Assembly: GCA_012735495.1 (NCBI GenBank)
Contig: JAAYHD010000055.1
Span: forward strand, 62,001-126,000
From: Clostridiales bacterium
GTDB lineage: Bacteria; Bacillota; Clostridia; Lachnospirales; Lachnospiraceae
Reading direction: 5' to 3'
DNA length: 64,000 nucleotides
The position numbers and the translations under genes were made by a program. Positions 50,889-60,276 of the stretch are shown piece after piece. Every line of letters starts with the position of its first letter. Position 1 is the first letter of the stretch. A model generated the notes under the pieces. The model made no database searches and had not been told where the DNA came from. It was given only the letters and a program-made list of their open reading frames with translations.

Positions 50889-53291
50889 CTACATTATCAA
50901 TAGTACCTCGTTATCATCCTTCAGCATGGATTCAGGAATGTAGTTGTCGGCAAGCTTTTCGCCGTTTAGATACATTTCCTTGTAACCGCTTTCTGCTCCG
51001 GATTCATTCTTTACCTTGATATGAAGCATCCTGCCGCGGAATTTCTTCTCTATGGAGAATTCCTTCCAGTCGCTCGGAATGCTCGGTGCGATCCTGAGTC
51101 CGTAAATATCGGGCCTCATTCCAAGGATACCCTCCACGCAGCCTACCATAACGGTGGAAGCGGTACCTGTCAGCCAATGTACATGGGATCTTCCTTCAAA
51201 CGGGCTCTCTACACTTTCCGTAAACTGTCCGTGTACATAGGGCTCTATTACCCTAATATCCGCGCGGTCGTTCATGGCTGCGGGACATGTCTCCATAAAG
51301 TATTCGAATGCACGGTTGCCATGGCCCATTAAAGCTTCGGCAAGTATCAGCCAGCCCTGGGGCTGCGAGAATATGCCGCCGTTTTCCTTTGTGGACGGGT
51401 TGAAGAGCAGTGCCAATGCCCCGTTGAATGCATGATCCACATATGAAGGAGCCATGACTCTTGCTCCATATGCGGTATTAAGCTCACGATATACGCTCTC
51501 AAGGGCTTTTTCAGCCTGTTCCTTTGTGGCAAGGCCGCTTATTACAGCCCATGTCTGAGGATTAAGCCACATGCTTGCCTCCGGATCATTCTTTGAGCCT
51601 ATAACCTGGCCGTCCTCCTTGAAGCCGCGGATGAAGCGGTCACCCTCCCAGCAATTCTTATTGATTGTATCCTTAAGCTCGGCCTGAACCTTGTCAATAT
51701 ATTCGATATACTCGGTATCGTTTTTGTCAACGGCAATATCACGGATTACGCTCATTGCATAGTAAAGCTGCAATGCCACGAAGGTAGATTCGCCCTTCTT
51801 TCCGAGACGCAGGCAGTCGTTCCAGTCGGCATGCAGGCCGGCGGGCATCTTGTGGGTACTGAGCCTTTCCATGGAGAAGTTGATGGCTCTCTTTAAATGA
51901 TCATAAACCGTTCCTTCATCACGGTTAGCATATGGGATAACTTCATCCAGAAATGCCTTGTCCCCGGTTTCAGCCATGTATTTGTACACGGTGGGGAACA
52001 GCCACAGGGCGTCGTCGGCACGGTATGCCGGATGACCTGTTGCCTGTACATATGAGAAATCGTCGGGTGTATCCTCATGGCCCGCCTTGTGGTCGAACTT
52101 AACCAGGGGAAGTCCGCCGCCGTTATCAACCTGTGCTGAAAGCATGAAGCGGAGCTTCTCTTTTGCCATCTCCGGATCCAGATGAATAATACCCTGGATG
52201 TCCTGTACGGTATCGCGGTAACCGTAACCGTTGCGCAATCCGCAGTATATCAGGGATGCAGCCCTGGACCAGATAAAGGTTATGAAGCACTGATATGCGT
52301 TCCAGGTATTTATCATCGCGTTTAATTCTTCGCTCGGGGTGTTAATCTGGAAGTTTGCCAGCTTTCCGTGCCAGTAATCCTTAAGCTCCTGAAGCTCCTT
52401 TTCAACACGGCCGAGATTCGCATAGGAGTCCAGGATTTCAGCAGCCAGCTTGTCATTCTTCTGTCCCAGTATGAAAGCAAACTCCTTTGTCTCTCCGGGC
52501 TGAAGCACCATATTCGTATGTAAAGCTCCGCAGGCATTGGAGTTATAATTCAGGACATTATCACATGCTCCCCTCTCGACGGCTATGGGGTTGTGATAGC
52601 TCCTGTACCTGCCGATAAATGATGCCTTGTCACCGTTATATGATACGATCGGGGCTCCCACAAGGCCGAAGAAACGCTCCTTGTTATTGGTTCCGTCCTT
52701 CTTGCCGAAATTCTCATTTACTGTTTGCAGGATCTTATTGCCCTTCAGGTAAGTCCTGGTGATAAAAAGGGTATACTGCAGGTTTACCTGGTCATTCTCA
52801 TAATAGCTGTCATTGGTGAACTCGACAAATCCGAAGGCGGACAGCTTTCTTGGCCTGCCGCTCTTGTTCGTGATTTTTACTCTCCAAACCTCATATGTTT
52901 TATTTAACGGAACATAGTAAAGGACCTCGGATAAGATGTCCTTGTATTGTCCGGAAATTACCGTATATGCTGTTCCATGCCGGCATTCGCCCTTGTAATT
53001 GTCATAGCCTTCTCCCAGGGGCTTTCCAACCGGCTGCCAGGATGCCGACCAATAATCGTTGTCTTCATCATCTCTTAAGTATACATACCTGCCGGGCTTG
53101 TCTTCCTGGTTAAATATATACCGGATAATGCGGCCGTTGGCTCCGCTTTTTACAAAGCTGTATCCGCCGGCATTGTTGGAGATTATTGCTCCGTATTCAG
53201 GAGAACCCAGGTAATTAACCCAGGGAGCCGGAGTGTCCGGTCTGGTGATAACATACTCCTTTCTGGCTTCGTCAAAATATCCGTATCTCAT
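50889..53291 (-). CDS. GH94 family disaccharide phosphorylase (cellobiose phosphorylase-like)
   Basis: An 800-residue cytoplasmic enzyme, within the usual length of cellobiose or chitobiose phosphorylases. The N-terminal beta-sandwich opens MRYGYFDEARKEYVITRPDT, and the (alpha/alpha)6 barrel carries LRNGYGYRDTVQDIQGI and the catalytic aspartate in ADWNDCLRLGKKGESTFVAL. The phosphate-site region is EGRSHVHWLTGTASTVMVGC, with the end GMRPDIYGLRIAPSIPSDW. GH94 enzymes split a beta-linked disaccharide with phosphate, saving ATP. The opening motif suits cellobiose or a related beta-glucoside, but chitobiose or laminaribiose cannot be excluded. AAAGGAGAGG precedes the ATG. It would act on sugar imported by an ABC system such as the one at 57-64 kb. 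Confidence 0.9.
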   Translation of the reverse strand: MRYGYFDEARKEYVITRPDTPAPWVNYLGSPEYGAIISNNAGGYSFVKSGANGRIIRYIFNQEDKPGRYVYLRDDEDNDYWSASWQPVGKPLGEGYDNYKGECRHGTAYTVISGQYKDILSEVLYYVPLNKTYEVWRVKITNKSGRPRKLSAFGFVEFTNDSYYENDQVNLQYTLFITRTYLKGNKILQTVNENFGKKDGTNNKERFFGLVGAPIVSYNGDKASFIGRYRSYHNPIAVERGACDNVLNYNSNACGALHTNMVLQPGETKEFAFILGQKNDKLAAEILDSYANLGRVEKELQELKDYWHGKLANFQINTPSEELNAMINTWNAYQCFITFIWSRAASLIYCGLRNGYGYRDTVQDIQGIIHLDPEMAKEKLRFMLSAQVDNGGGLPLVKFDHKAGHEDTPDDFSYVQATGHPAYRADDALWLFPTVYKYMAETGDKAFLDEVIPYANRDEGTVYDHLKRAINFSMERLSTHKMPAGLHADWNDCLRLGKKGESTFVALQLYYAMSVIRDIAVDKNDTEYIEYIDKVQAELKDTINKNCWEGDRFIRGFKEDGQVIGSKNDPEASMWLNPQTWAVISGLATKEQAEKALESVYRELNTAYGARVMAPSYVDHAFNGALALLFNPSTKENGGIFSQPQGWLILAEALMGHGNRAFEYFMETCPAAMNDRADIRVIEPYVHGQFTESVESPFEGRSHVHWLTGTASTVMVGCVEGILGMRPDIYGLRIAPSIPSDWKEFSIEKKFRGRMLHIKVKNESGAESGYKEMYLNGEKLADNYIPESMLKDDNEVLLIM

Positions 53292-53349
53292 TTATACCTC
53301 TCCTTTAAATTATTATACTTTTTTATGATTAATAATACATATTTTTAAC

Positions 53350-53378
53350 AGTATAACGGTTATATCTTAAAAATGCAA
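53350..53378 (-). promoter_or_regulatory. predicted promoter of the GH94 gene
   Basis: TTGCAT (53373-53378), a 17-base spacer and TATACT (53350-53355). An 11-base CGTG-TTT-CACG repeat (53411-53421) lies just upstream and could be an operator. Confidence 0.5.
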
Positions 53379-53508
53379 TATTATCCGGCAGAATTTGCTA
53401 TTTTTTCAGTCGTGTTTCACGTTTAAGCAATTTATATTTACTAAATATTAAATGCGCTTTCTTTTCAATGTATTTAATTATGCTGTTTTTGTAATTTTAT
53501 ATTTATAA

Positions 53509-54387
53509 TTATTTTGCCCTGGCAAGCAGCTCCTTCAATTCATCGATCTCAAAAATATAATGCTTGCCGCAAAAATGGCAGTTTACCTCAACAGGCTTGT
53601 TATCATTGATCATTTCCATGATATCCTTCCTGCCCACCGATATAACGGCCTGTTCGACCCGTTTCTTGCTGCAGCTGCATTTGAATGCCGCTGGGTACCT
53701 TTCCAATATTTCCATATTAAAGTCTCCGATTAAATGCTCCAGTATCATTTCGGGAGTCATTTCCTTGTCCAGAAGGGCTGTTATGCCTTCCAGCCCGCCT
53801 ATTTTCTCCTCCAGCCTGCCGATTATTTCTTCCCCGGCATCCGGCATGAGCTGTATTATGAACCCTCCCGCGCGGCGTACGGTATTATCCTTGTTCATAA
53901 GCACGCCGAGAGCCACACTGGACGGCACCTGCTCGCTGACAGCATAATAATAAGTCAGATCCTCCGCTATCTCTCCGCTTACAAGCTCTATCTGCCCGAC
54001 ATACGGCTCCTTAAGACCCAAATCCTTTACGACCGTAAGCATGCCTTCTCCGATGGCACCTCCGACGTCAAGCTTACCCTTTGAATTCGGGGCAAGCATT
54101 ACATCCGGATTATGCACATATCCCTTGACCGTTCCGCTGGAGTCGGCCGTAACCACAATGCCTCCAATCGGCCCCGAACCCTTTATCTGAAGGGTAAGTA
54201 TATCCTTCTCCCCCTTCATCATAACACCCATCATGGCTCCGGCTGTGAGCAGCCTTCCCAAGGCCGCGGTGGCCACCGGGCTTGTGTTATGAATCATCCT
54301 CGCCTGCTCCACCAAATCTCTTGTAGTCGCTGCAAATGCCCGTATATGGCTGCCTGCAGCACTTGCCCTGACAATGTAGTCCGTCAT
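53509..54387 (-). CDS. hslO: redox-regulated chaperone Hsp33
   Basis: A 292-residue Hsp33. The N-terminal core has SPVATAALGRLLTAGAMMGV and IKGSGPIGGIVVTADSSGTV; the C-terminal redox switch carries the four zinc cysteines as CxC (C237, C239) and CxxC (C270, C273). Oxidation releases zinc and unfolds the linker, turning the protein into an ATP-independent holdase; in an anaerobe this fits defence against oxygen or hypochlorite. It starts at an ATG behind AAGGAACC. The methyltransferase gene lies 78 bases upstream on the same strand, so co-transcription is possible but not shown. Confidence 0.95.
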   Translation of the reverse strand: MTDYIVRASAAGSHIRAFAATTRDLVEQARMIHNTSPVATAALGRLLTAGAMMGVMMKGEKDILTLQIKGSGPIGGIVVTADSSGTVKGYVHNPDVMLAPNSKGKLDVGGAIGEGMLTVVKDLGLKEPYVGQIELVSGEIAEDLTYYYAVSEQVPSSVALGVLMNKDNTVRRAGGFIIQLMPDAGEEIIGRLEEKIGGLEGITALLDKEMTPEMILEHLIGDFNMEILERYPAAFKCSCSKKRVEQAVISVGRKDIMEMINDNKPVEVNCHFCGKHYIFEIDELKELLARAK

Positions 54388-54465
54388 TTTTTCATGGTTC
54401 CTTTCTATAAGCGGTATAAATTATTCCTGTATTTCCATTTTATCAATAATGAAATGAATGTCCAA

Positions 54466-55239
54466 TTACTTAACATACAGCTTGTTCGGACGGTGCCTTT
54501 CCTTTGCCACCACGTAAATCCGTTCGCTGTCAGCCCTTGGCTCTTCAAATGATAATTCATGATAAGCGCCTACCATATCCAGTCCGGCTTCATCCAGGAG
54601 CGTTCTTATGGTCTTAAGGTCATAGGCCCTTCTGACATGGGTTTCTTCGTGCTTTTTATATAATGAATTATCCTGCTTTAAGAATAATGTAAGGTTAACC
54701 TCATTTATCATTTCATCAGGATAAAACGCATTCTCCCATATAAAGCTTCCCTGCTCATGATGCATAACATTAATGCTGTTTCCCAGGACTTCTTCATACA
54801 GATAACCGGTATCCATATCAAATATAAACAATCCTCCCGGATCCAGGTAATTGCCGGCAAGATTGAATACCCTGCTTAAGTCCTCCTGTGTAAGCAGATA
54901 GTTAATGGTATCACATACGCAGAAAATTGCCGCCACGGTACCATACAGTTCAAAATCACGCATGTCCTGGCATAAATAGAGAATATCGTCATATGCCCCT
55001 TCGCTTCTTTGCCTGGCAATGGAGAGCATGTCCTCGGATATGTCAAGACCAATCATGTCATAACCTTTCGCCGCCATCCTTCTAGTCATGGCCCCTGTGC
55101 CGCAGCCAAGCTCCAGTACCAGGCCTTTATCTATACCATTGCGTTTTAATATTTCCTCAATATAGTCTGCCCATTCATCATAAGGTATATGGCTCATAAG
55201 TATATCGTAAACCGAAGCAAAGTCAGTATATTTATCCAA
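54466..55239 (-). CDS. class I SAM-dependent methyltransferase
   Basis: A 257-residue enzyme starting at a TTG with GGAG upstream. Motif I is LVLELGCGTGAMTRRMAA, the acidic loop is MIGLDISEDMLSIAR, motif III-like region is LYLCQDMRDFELYGTVAAIF, and FCVCDTINYLL lies after it. The opening DFASVYDILMSHIPYDEWAD is typical of small-molecule methyltransferases of the UbiE/YqeM-like group, some of which lie beside ribosome-maturation genes. No substrate can be named. It precedes hslO on the same strand. Confidence 0.88.
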   Translation of the reverse strand: MDKYTDFASVYDILMSHIPYDEWADYIEEILKRNGIDKGLVLELGCGTGAMTRRMAAKGYDMIGLDISEDMLSIARQRSEGAYDDILYLCQDMRDFELYGTVAAIFCVCDTINYLLTQEDLSRVFNLAGNYLDPGGLFIFDMDTGYLYEEVLGNSINVMHHEQGSFIWENAFYPDEMINEVNLTLFLKQDNSLYKKHEETHVRRAYDLKTIRTLLDEAGLDMVGAYHELSFEEPRADSERIYVVAKERHRPNKLYVK

Positions 55240-55327
55240 TACTTCCGCTCCCTCCGCATAATTCGCAGCCTTAATGGAATACTTCTATAATTTTATCATA
55301 CAACATTATCCCATACAATAAATAAGG

Positions 55328-55367
55328 ATTAAAAAGAGCATGCGGCAGCATTAATGCCGCCGCATGC
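55328..55367 (-). terminator. terminator after the LamG gene
   Basis: GCATGCGGC (55338-55346) pairs with GCCGCATGC (55359-55367); in the minus direction it is followed by TCTTTTTAATCC. It starts about 50 bases past the stop. Confidence 0.8.
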
Positions 55368-55418
55368 CCGATATTGCTTGCACAGTCTTCATCCGTTTCT
55401 GACAATTCCCAATATCGA

Positions 55419-56402
55419 TTAATCCTCTTTTTTCTTCTTTCCAAGAGCAACTGCGCCTGCTCCAAATACAGCAGCACCAAGGCCAAATACCATTGCTAAG
55501 GAGGACACGCCGGTCTTAGGGGTTGATGTTGATCCACCGGTTGAGGCCTGGCCGCCAACTGCCGTATTCATAGCTTCTACAACCTCTGCGTCTGTAAGAA
55601 CTGTGTTGTATACCCTGAAGTCATCGAAATATCCCTTGAACAGATAGTCCCAGCAGTTAATGCCGAGATAAATCTTACTGTCATCGGTAAAGGTGTACTT
55701 GGCAACAGGGCCTTCACCAAACAGTTCGCCGTTTATGTACAGCTTACTGTGAACGGTGCCTGCAACTTCAGTTCCCAATACGGGATCCATGCCGGGCTTG
55801 CTGCCGTCAACGGTTATAACAACATGTGCCCACTTGTTCTTCTCAAGAGGATTCTGGTTGTCATAATTTACGGCAAAGTATGCTTTATGGTACCAAGGCC
55901 ATACAAGATTCGGGTCATCGCCAAGCTCCAATGCCGCCTTCTGGCTTCTTGACCATACGACTGCGTTCATGTCGCTGCCGTCGGGAGTCCATGTGGTCTT
56001 TGTGAAGTTCAGCCATGAGCATCTGCCTTCAGCCTCAAGCAGATCCTGACCAATCTGGATAATAGGGCCATATGTTGAGAATCTGGAAGGATTTACCCAG
56101 AATGCAACCGAGTAGGTGTCGCCAACTGCTTCGCAGTCCAGCACTACGCCGTAGTTACCGTCAAGATATAATGCCTGACCGTTTACGCCTTCAGCAAACT
56201 GAGGTGAAATGCTGGGATTTGCCTTTGGTATATTGGGAGTAACAGGCAGTCCGTCTACGTCTCCTTCTCTTGTTACAACGGTTGCTCCTCCAATGGTACC
56301 TTCAAAGCCGTTCTCATAAACCGGTGTTGCAGCTAAAGCTACTGTAGCCGGCAAAAGCATGGACACAGCTACAACTGCTGCCAACAGTTTTCTTAATTTC
56401 AT
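55419..56402 (-). CDS. wall-anchored LamG/concanavalin-like surface protein
   Basis: A 327-residue secreted protein: signal peptide (about 1-24, LLAAVVAVSMLLPATVALA), a LamG-type jelly roll (about 65-275, with GDTYSVAFWVNPSRFSTYGP, KNKWAHVVITVDGSKPG, LYINGELFGEGPVAKY and the closing FDDFRVYNTVLTDAEV) and a C-terminal sorting tail: TPKTG near 296-300, a hydrophobic helix and KKKKED. This is an LPXTG-like signal in which the leucine is replaced by threonine. LamG folds bind glycans or proteins, so the protein is likely displayed on the wall as a binding module; no catalytic residues are evident. It is monocistronic with its own promoter and terminator. Confidence 0.85.
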   Translation of the reverse strand: MKLRKLLAAVVAVSMLLPATVALAATPVYENGFEGTIGGATVVTREGDVDGLPVTPNIPKANPSISPQFAEGVNGQALYLDGNYGVVLDCEAVGDTYSVAFWVNPSRFSTYGPIIQIGQDLLEAEGRCSWLNFTKTTWTPDGSDMNAVVWSRSQKAALELGDDPNLVWPWYHKAYFAVNYDNQNPLEKNKWAHVVITVDGSKPGMDPVLGTEVAGTVHSKLYINGELFGEGPVAKYTFTDDSKIYLGINCWDYLFKGYFDDFRVYNTVLTDAEVVEAMNTAVGGQASTGGSTSTPKTGVSSLAMVFGLGAAVFGAGAVALGKKKKED

Positions 56403-56729
56403 TTCCTTTCCTCCTTTTATTTATTAAATTAAGCACGCCTGCTTATAAAAACCTTAAATAAATTGTTTATTAAAACTTTAATTTTTCAATTATCCGTTTA
56501 ACTATTTATAGAATACTACGAATTTACCAAAAGGTCAAGCCGGAATCATATTTTTCTGTACATTTTTTATAATAATTACACGCAATAATGGATGATATCG
56601 TATTTAAATACAATTCCATCCATACCGTTTTCCCGTCCTGCTTTTGAAAATAATAGTCAAACGGCAGAAATTGTGACATTATCTGTATTTATTTCATTAT
56701 ATACTTAAATAAATGAGAATTATGGTTTT
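56403..56729. promoter_or_regulatory. 327-base gap: promoter of the LamG gene at 56510-56538
   Basis: The gap is AT-rich and codes for nothing I can support. It holds TTGACC-17-TATTCT (56533-56538, 56510-56515) reading toward the LamG gene, leaving a leader of about 100 bases before AAAGGAGG. The left end of the transporter/GH43 operon (stop at 56730) ends in this gap; I see no clear terminator for it. Confidence 0.55.
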
Positions 56730-57689
56730 CTAGTATTCATCCAGTGTAAACAGCGGCCTTCCGTCCTCGCTCCATTTAATCTCCGACAGAAGAGTATGGC
56801 GGTTGGGATCGGATAACGGTTCTCCTATCAGCTTTTCATACGGCCTTGCATGGAACACCAGGATATCCTTTCCGTCCTCGGAAACCGTAAAGCTGTTGTG
56901 CCCCGGCCCGTATATCCCCTTCTCAGGTATAGTCTTAAGGACGGGATATCTTTCCTTGGTCCATGATTTAGGGTCCAGCAGATCGGCATCCTGATTGGCG
57001 GTCAGCATGCCCATGGCATAGTGGGCGCTGGTTTCGCTCGCCGAATAGGTAAGGAATATCTTGCCGTTTTTCTTAATAACGGCAGGGCCTTCGTTAACCC
57101 AATAGCCTATCCTTTCCCAGTCATAGTCCGGAGTGGTAAGAAGCACCTGGACCGTCTTAAGCTTCGTGGGTGATTCCATCTCGGCAATATAGAGGTTGGA
57201 TATCTTCTTGCCCACTCCGACCTTCTCAGCCCATACAAAGTAGTGTTTGCCGTTGTTTTCAAATACCGTTGCATCAAGGGAGAACTCTTCAAAGGAAAAT
57301 TCATCGTCATCCGCTCTTTGCATCTTTCCCTTTTCAATCCAGGTTCCCTCAGTCGGATCCGCATCCGCGCATTCAAGCACATAAGGGCGTATCGCCCATA
57401 TGTCGTCGATATCTCCCGCCGCGAAGTAGATATACCATTTTCCGTCAAGATAATGGAGCTCCGGCGCCCAGATGTGGCAGCTCATAATCCCTTTTTCATG
57501 CCTTCTCCATATGGTTTTCTCCTCCGCGCAGGCCAGGCCGTAAAGGCTGTCCGACTTCCTTATGATGATTCTGTCGTATTGCGGTACGGTGGCCGTAAAG
57601 TAGTATGTGCCGTCAATATGCCTGTAGATGTACGGATCCGCCCTTTGCGCAATGAACGGATTATATGTTCCCTTTTTTGTTTTTTCCAT
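56730..57689 (-). CDS. GH43 family glycosidase (arabinan/xylan type)
   Basis: A 319-residue five-bladed beta-propeller glycosidase with no signal peptide, so cytoplasmic. The catalytic acids fit GH43: Asp in RADPYIYRHIDGTYYFTATV (base), Asp in FSLDATVFENNGKHYF (pKa modulator) and Glu in WVNEGPAVIKKNGKIFLTYS (acid). The substrate is probably an arabino- or xylo-oligosaccharide; I cannot assign a subfamily here. AGGAGG precedes the ATG. It is the last gene of the sugar-uptake operon, 47 bases after the binding-protein gene, so it probably cleaves the imported oligosaccharide. Confidence 0.88.
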   Translation of the reverse strand: MEKTKKGTYNPFIAQRADPYIYRHIDGTYYFTATVPQYDRIIIRKSDSLYGLACAEEKTIWRRHEKGIMSCHIWAPELHYLDGKWYIYFAAGDIDDIWAIRPYVLECADADPTEGTWIEKGKMQRADDDEFSFEEFSLDATVFENNGKHYFVWAEKVGVGKKISNLYIAEMESPTKLKTVQVLLTTPDYDWERIGYWVNEGPAVIKKNGKIFLTYSASETSAHYAMGMLTANQDADLLDPKSWTKERYPVLKTIPEKGIYGPGHNSFTVSEDGKDILVFHARPYEKLIGEPLSDPNRHTLLSEIKWSEDGRPLFTLDEY

Positions 57690-57736
57690 AGTGTCCTCCT
57701 TGATGTCCTTTCTTTCGGGTTTATGTCATCGTCAGG

Positions 57737-59287
57737 TTATTTCGTCGGTTCCCAATCGATGTTAAAGTACTTCTTCATGGCTTCCTTATGATACTGGTTA
57801 GCCATCTCGGTTGCTTCCTTAACGTAGTCGGCAGCCTTGGCCTGACCGGTGTCAACAAGGGTGTGTATGCCTATCTTGTTGAAGTATTCGTCACAGAATG
57901 TCCAGTAACCTGCAATTGACATCCATCCGAACGGAACGGGCCTTATGCATTTCTCAAAATATGCGTCCCAGTAAGGGCCGTTTTCTTCATCCGTGGGATA
58001 CATGCTCCTGTACTCCGCCCAAACTTCCTTGTCCAGAGTAATCGGAGCCGGCATTGAGTCTCTCTTGAGCGGCTGTCCTGAAGCATTTGTTATAGATTCG
58101 TCCTTGTAAATCTTTACTTTCTCCTTCCAGCCGTCAACGCCCCATCCCATGAACTTCAGCAGTTCATAAGCCTCTCTCGGATGCTTGGTCGCGGCGGAAA
58201 TACCGCCCATGTCCAGGGTCGCGATTGTCTTTGGAACGCCTTCGACCTTTTCAACCGCAGGAATCGGATAAGGCACGAAGTTTATGTTCTTTTCCTTATA
58301 TTCGTCCGTATCCCAAAGGTTCATGTATGTCCAGTATGCTTCGGTCATGATGGCAACGCGTCCGCTGGATCCGGCCCATGCGTCCCACTCTCCAAGCCAT
58401 GCTTCCATTTTCGGGGTTTCACGGTCCGGAGCTACATAGCCGTTCAGCTTAAGGTCCGCAAATTCCTGTTCACCTACGGCCCAGATGCTTAAGTCAAATC
58501 CGGTTCCGTCCCATCCGAACTCACCCTTGACCCACTGGGCTGCGGCAACGCCGTAGTAGCTGTCCAGCCTGTTGTACGCTGCCAAGCCGTAGTATGCGGG
58601 CGTCTGGGTATGGTCGGTCGCATCCTTGATAAGCTGGATCATCTCTCCCCATGTCCAGTCCACACTGGGCATCGGAATGTTCAAGGTCTCCATAACCGTT
58701 CTGTCAATGTATATAACGCCCGGGAAGAACTTGATTGGTGTGGCCCATTTCCTGTCTGTGTCGTAATATCCGATTTTAAGTTCGTTGATTGTAGGCAGCA
58801 GGTTCTGGTTCTCGGGATCGGCTTCCCAAAACTCGGTCATGTCATAAAGCAGATAGTTTGATAATGCGAAGTCAGCATCCGAGAACATGAAGCAGTCGGG
58901 AACATCTCCCGTATTAATAAGGTTAAGCAGTGTGGTGTTAAAATCTGCAACATTAACATATTCGCTTATGACAGTGATGTTGGGATATTTATCCATAAAT
59001 TTTTCTGCAAGCTTCTGGGTCAGTACCTCACTGTCAAAATTTAGATACTTAAGCGTTATTGGCTCGGTTGTCATCGGCGGCAAGCCTTGAGCCGTACCCT
59101 GGCCTTCATCGGCTGCCGAACCGCCGTCACCGGTTGTGCCGGTTTGCTTACCGCTGTCATTGGTCTGCGCAGGTGTTGTGTTGGATGTGTTGTCCTTGCC
59201 TGTGTTGTCCTTGCTTCCAAATACACATCCTGACATGACACCGACCAGCATTGTCAGCACCAGCAGCAATGCCACAATTTTTTTCAT
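57737..59287 (-). CDS. ABC transporter sugar-binding lipoprotein
   Basis: A 516-residue family-1-type solute-binding protein. The lipoprotein signal ends at Cys21 (lipobox VMSGC), followed by a threonine/glycine-rich linker (about 25-65) and the mature domain (ITLKYLNFDSEVLTQKLAEK FMDKYPNITVISEYVNVADF, then TGDVPDCFMFSDADFALSNY). It captures oligosaccharides outside the cell and passes them to the two permeases upstream. AAAGGAGG precedes the ATG. A hairpin separates it from the permease genes, which may raise its own expression. No ATPase gene is present in the visible part of the operon, so it probably shares an MsiK-type ATPase encoded elsewhere. Confidence 0.93.
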   Translation of the reverse strand: MKKIVALLLVLTMLVGVMSGCVFGSKDNTGKDNTSNTTPAQTNDSGKQTGTTGDGGSAADEGQGTAQGLPPMTTEPITLKYLNFDSEVLTQKLAEKFMDKYPNITVISEYVNVADFNTTLLNLINTGDVPDCFMFSDADFALSNYLLYDMTEFWEADPENQNLLPTINELKIGYYDTDRKWATPIKFFPGVIYIDRTVMETLNIPMPSVDWTWGEMIQLIKDATDHTQTPAYYGLAAYNRLDSYYGVAAAQWVKGEFGWDGTGFDLSIWAVGEQEFADLKLNGYVAPDRETPKMEAWLGEWDAWAGSSGRVAIMTEAYWTYMNLWDTDEYKEKNINFVPYPIPAVEKVEGVPKTIATLDMGGISAATKHPREAYELLKFMGWGVDGWKEKVKIYKDESITNASGQPLKRDSMPAPITLDKEVWAEYRSMYPTDEENGPYWDAYFEKCIRPVPFGWMSIAGYWTFCDEYFNKIGIHTLVDTGQAKAADYVKEATEMANQYHKEAMKKYFNIDWEPTK

Positions 59288-59325
59288 TGATTTTCCTCCT
59301 TTTCTTATTCATCATTATTAATAAT

Positions 59326-59354
59326 CAATTTACACATTGTCATGATGTAAATTG
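59326..59354 (-). promoter_or_regulatory. intercistronic hairpin between permease and binding-protein genes
   Basis: CAATTTACA (59326-59334) and TGTAAATTG (59346-59354) form a perfect 9-bp stem with an 11-base loop, directly after the permease stop and before the binding-protein ribosome-binding site. Such hairpins often protect or process mRNA so that the binding protein is made in excess. Confidence 0.5.
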
Positions 59355-60260
59355 TTATTCACCGGTTATACCCGTACGGTCTATGCTTTCCACGAAGTAT
59401 CTCTGCAGGATGAAGTACATTAAAAGCACCGGCAGTATGCTTAACATCGTGGCGGCCATACGGATGGATTCGTTGTTGCTCTGGTATACTCCGTCAACAA
59501 CCATGGAGAGCTGCGGATTATAGGTTGTATCGAACTTTTTCAGCTCCACTATCAGGGTGGTCCAGTTTCCGTCTGAAAAATACCCGTTGACATACAACTG
59601 CGTCAGGTATGATTCATTCCAATACCATACGAATGAGAACAGCAGTACGGTAATTATTGCAGGTACGGCGGACGGAACCGCAATCCGCAAAAATGATCTG
59701 AAGTATCCTGCGCCGTCAATATGCGCCGCTTCAATAAGTACGGTCGGAATCTGCTTGAAAAATGAGTAGAAAATTAATATGAAAATCGGCGCGTTAAGCC
59801 CCTGGCCGAATATCGCGGGCAGCACAAACGACCACAGGCTTCCGACCAGCTTCATGTCGGCATAAAGCACATATGTGGGCATCATGGTTATCTGCGGAGG
59901 GATTATGTATGAGAAAATCAATATTCCCATGAACAGCTTTTTCCCTCTGAATTTGAACCTCGCAAATCCGTATCCCACAAAAGCACACACAACAACATTT
60001 ATAAGGGTGGGAACACCGGCAACCACAATGCTCTGCAGGAACGAGGACATGTAGTTCATGTTAAGGATGGCCCTCTTGTAGTTGCCCAGGTAAAGGGAGC
60101 TGGGTATCCATTTTATCGAAGTATCCAGCAGGTCTTCCAGGTTCATGAAGCTGTTGCTGATCATGTAAAGGATCGGATACAGGTAAACGAATCCGATACA
60201 TATCAGCAGGGCATAGACAATAATCTGTTTCAGCAGCCCGTCCTTCTCCCTTGAGCCCAT
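59355..60260 (-). CDS. carbohydrate ABC transporter permease (MalG/AraQ type)
   Basis: A 301-residue membrane protein with six helices, the first at about 10-32 (QIIVYALLICIGFVYLYPIL). The EAA coupling loop is EAAHIDGAGYFRSFLRIAVP SAVPAI, and FGQGLNAPIFILIFYSFFKQ and FMGILIFSYIIPPQITMMPT fit the family. I prefer the ATG at 60260, with GAAAGG just upstream and 16 bases past the previous stop, giving a normal length. A start at 60353 would add 31 basic residues and overlap the upstream gene by 77 bases. It pairs with the MalF-type permease upstream. Confidence 0.9.
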   Translation of the reverse strand: MGSREKDGLLKQIIVYALLICIGFVYLYPILYMISNSFMNLEDLLDTSIKWIPSSLYLGNYKRAILNMNYMSSFLQSIVVAGVPTLINVVVCAFVGYGFARFKFRGKKLFMGILIFSYIIPPQITMMPTYVLYADMKLVGSLWSFVLPAIFGQGLNAPIFILIFYSFFKQIPTVLIEAAHIDGAGYFRSFLRIAVPSAVPAIITVLLFSFVWYWNESYLTQLYVNGYFSDGNWTTLIVELKKFDTTYNPQLSMVVDGVYQSNNESIRMAATMLSILPVLLMYFILQRYFVESIDRTGITGE

Positions 60261-60276
60261 CAGGGCCTTTCGGATC

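Noticed and set aside
55271..55486. 71-residue minus-strand frame after the LamG gene
   Set aside because: It runs through the LamG stop region and its terminator hairpin; out-of-frame shadow.
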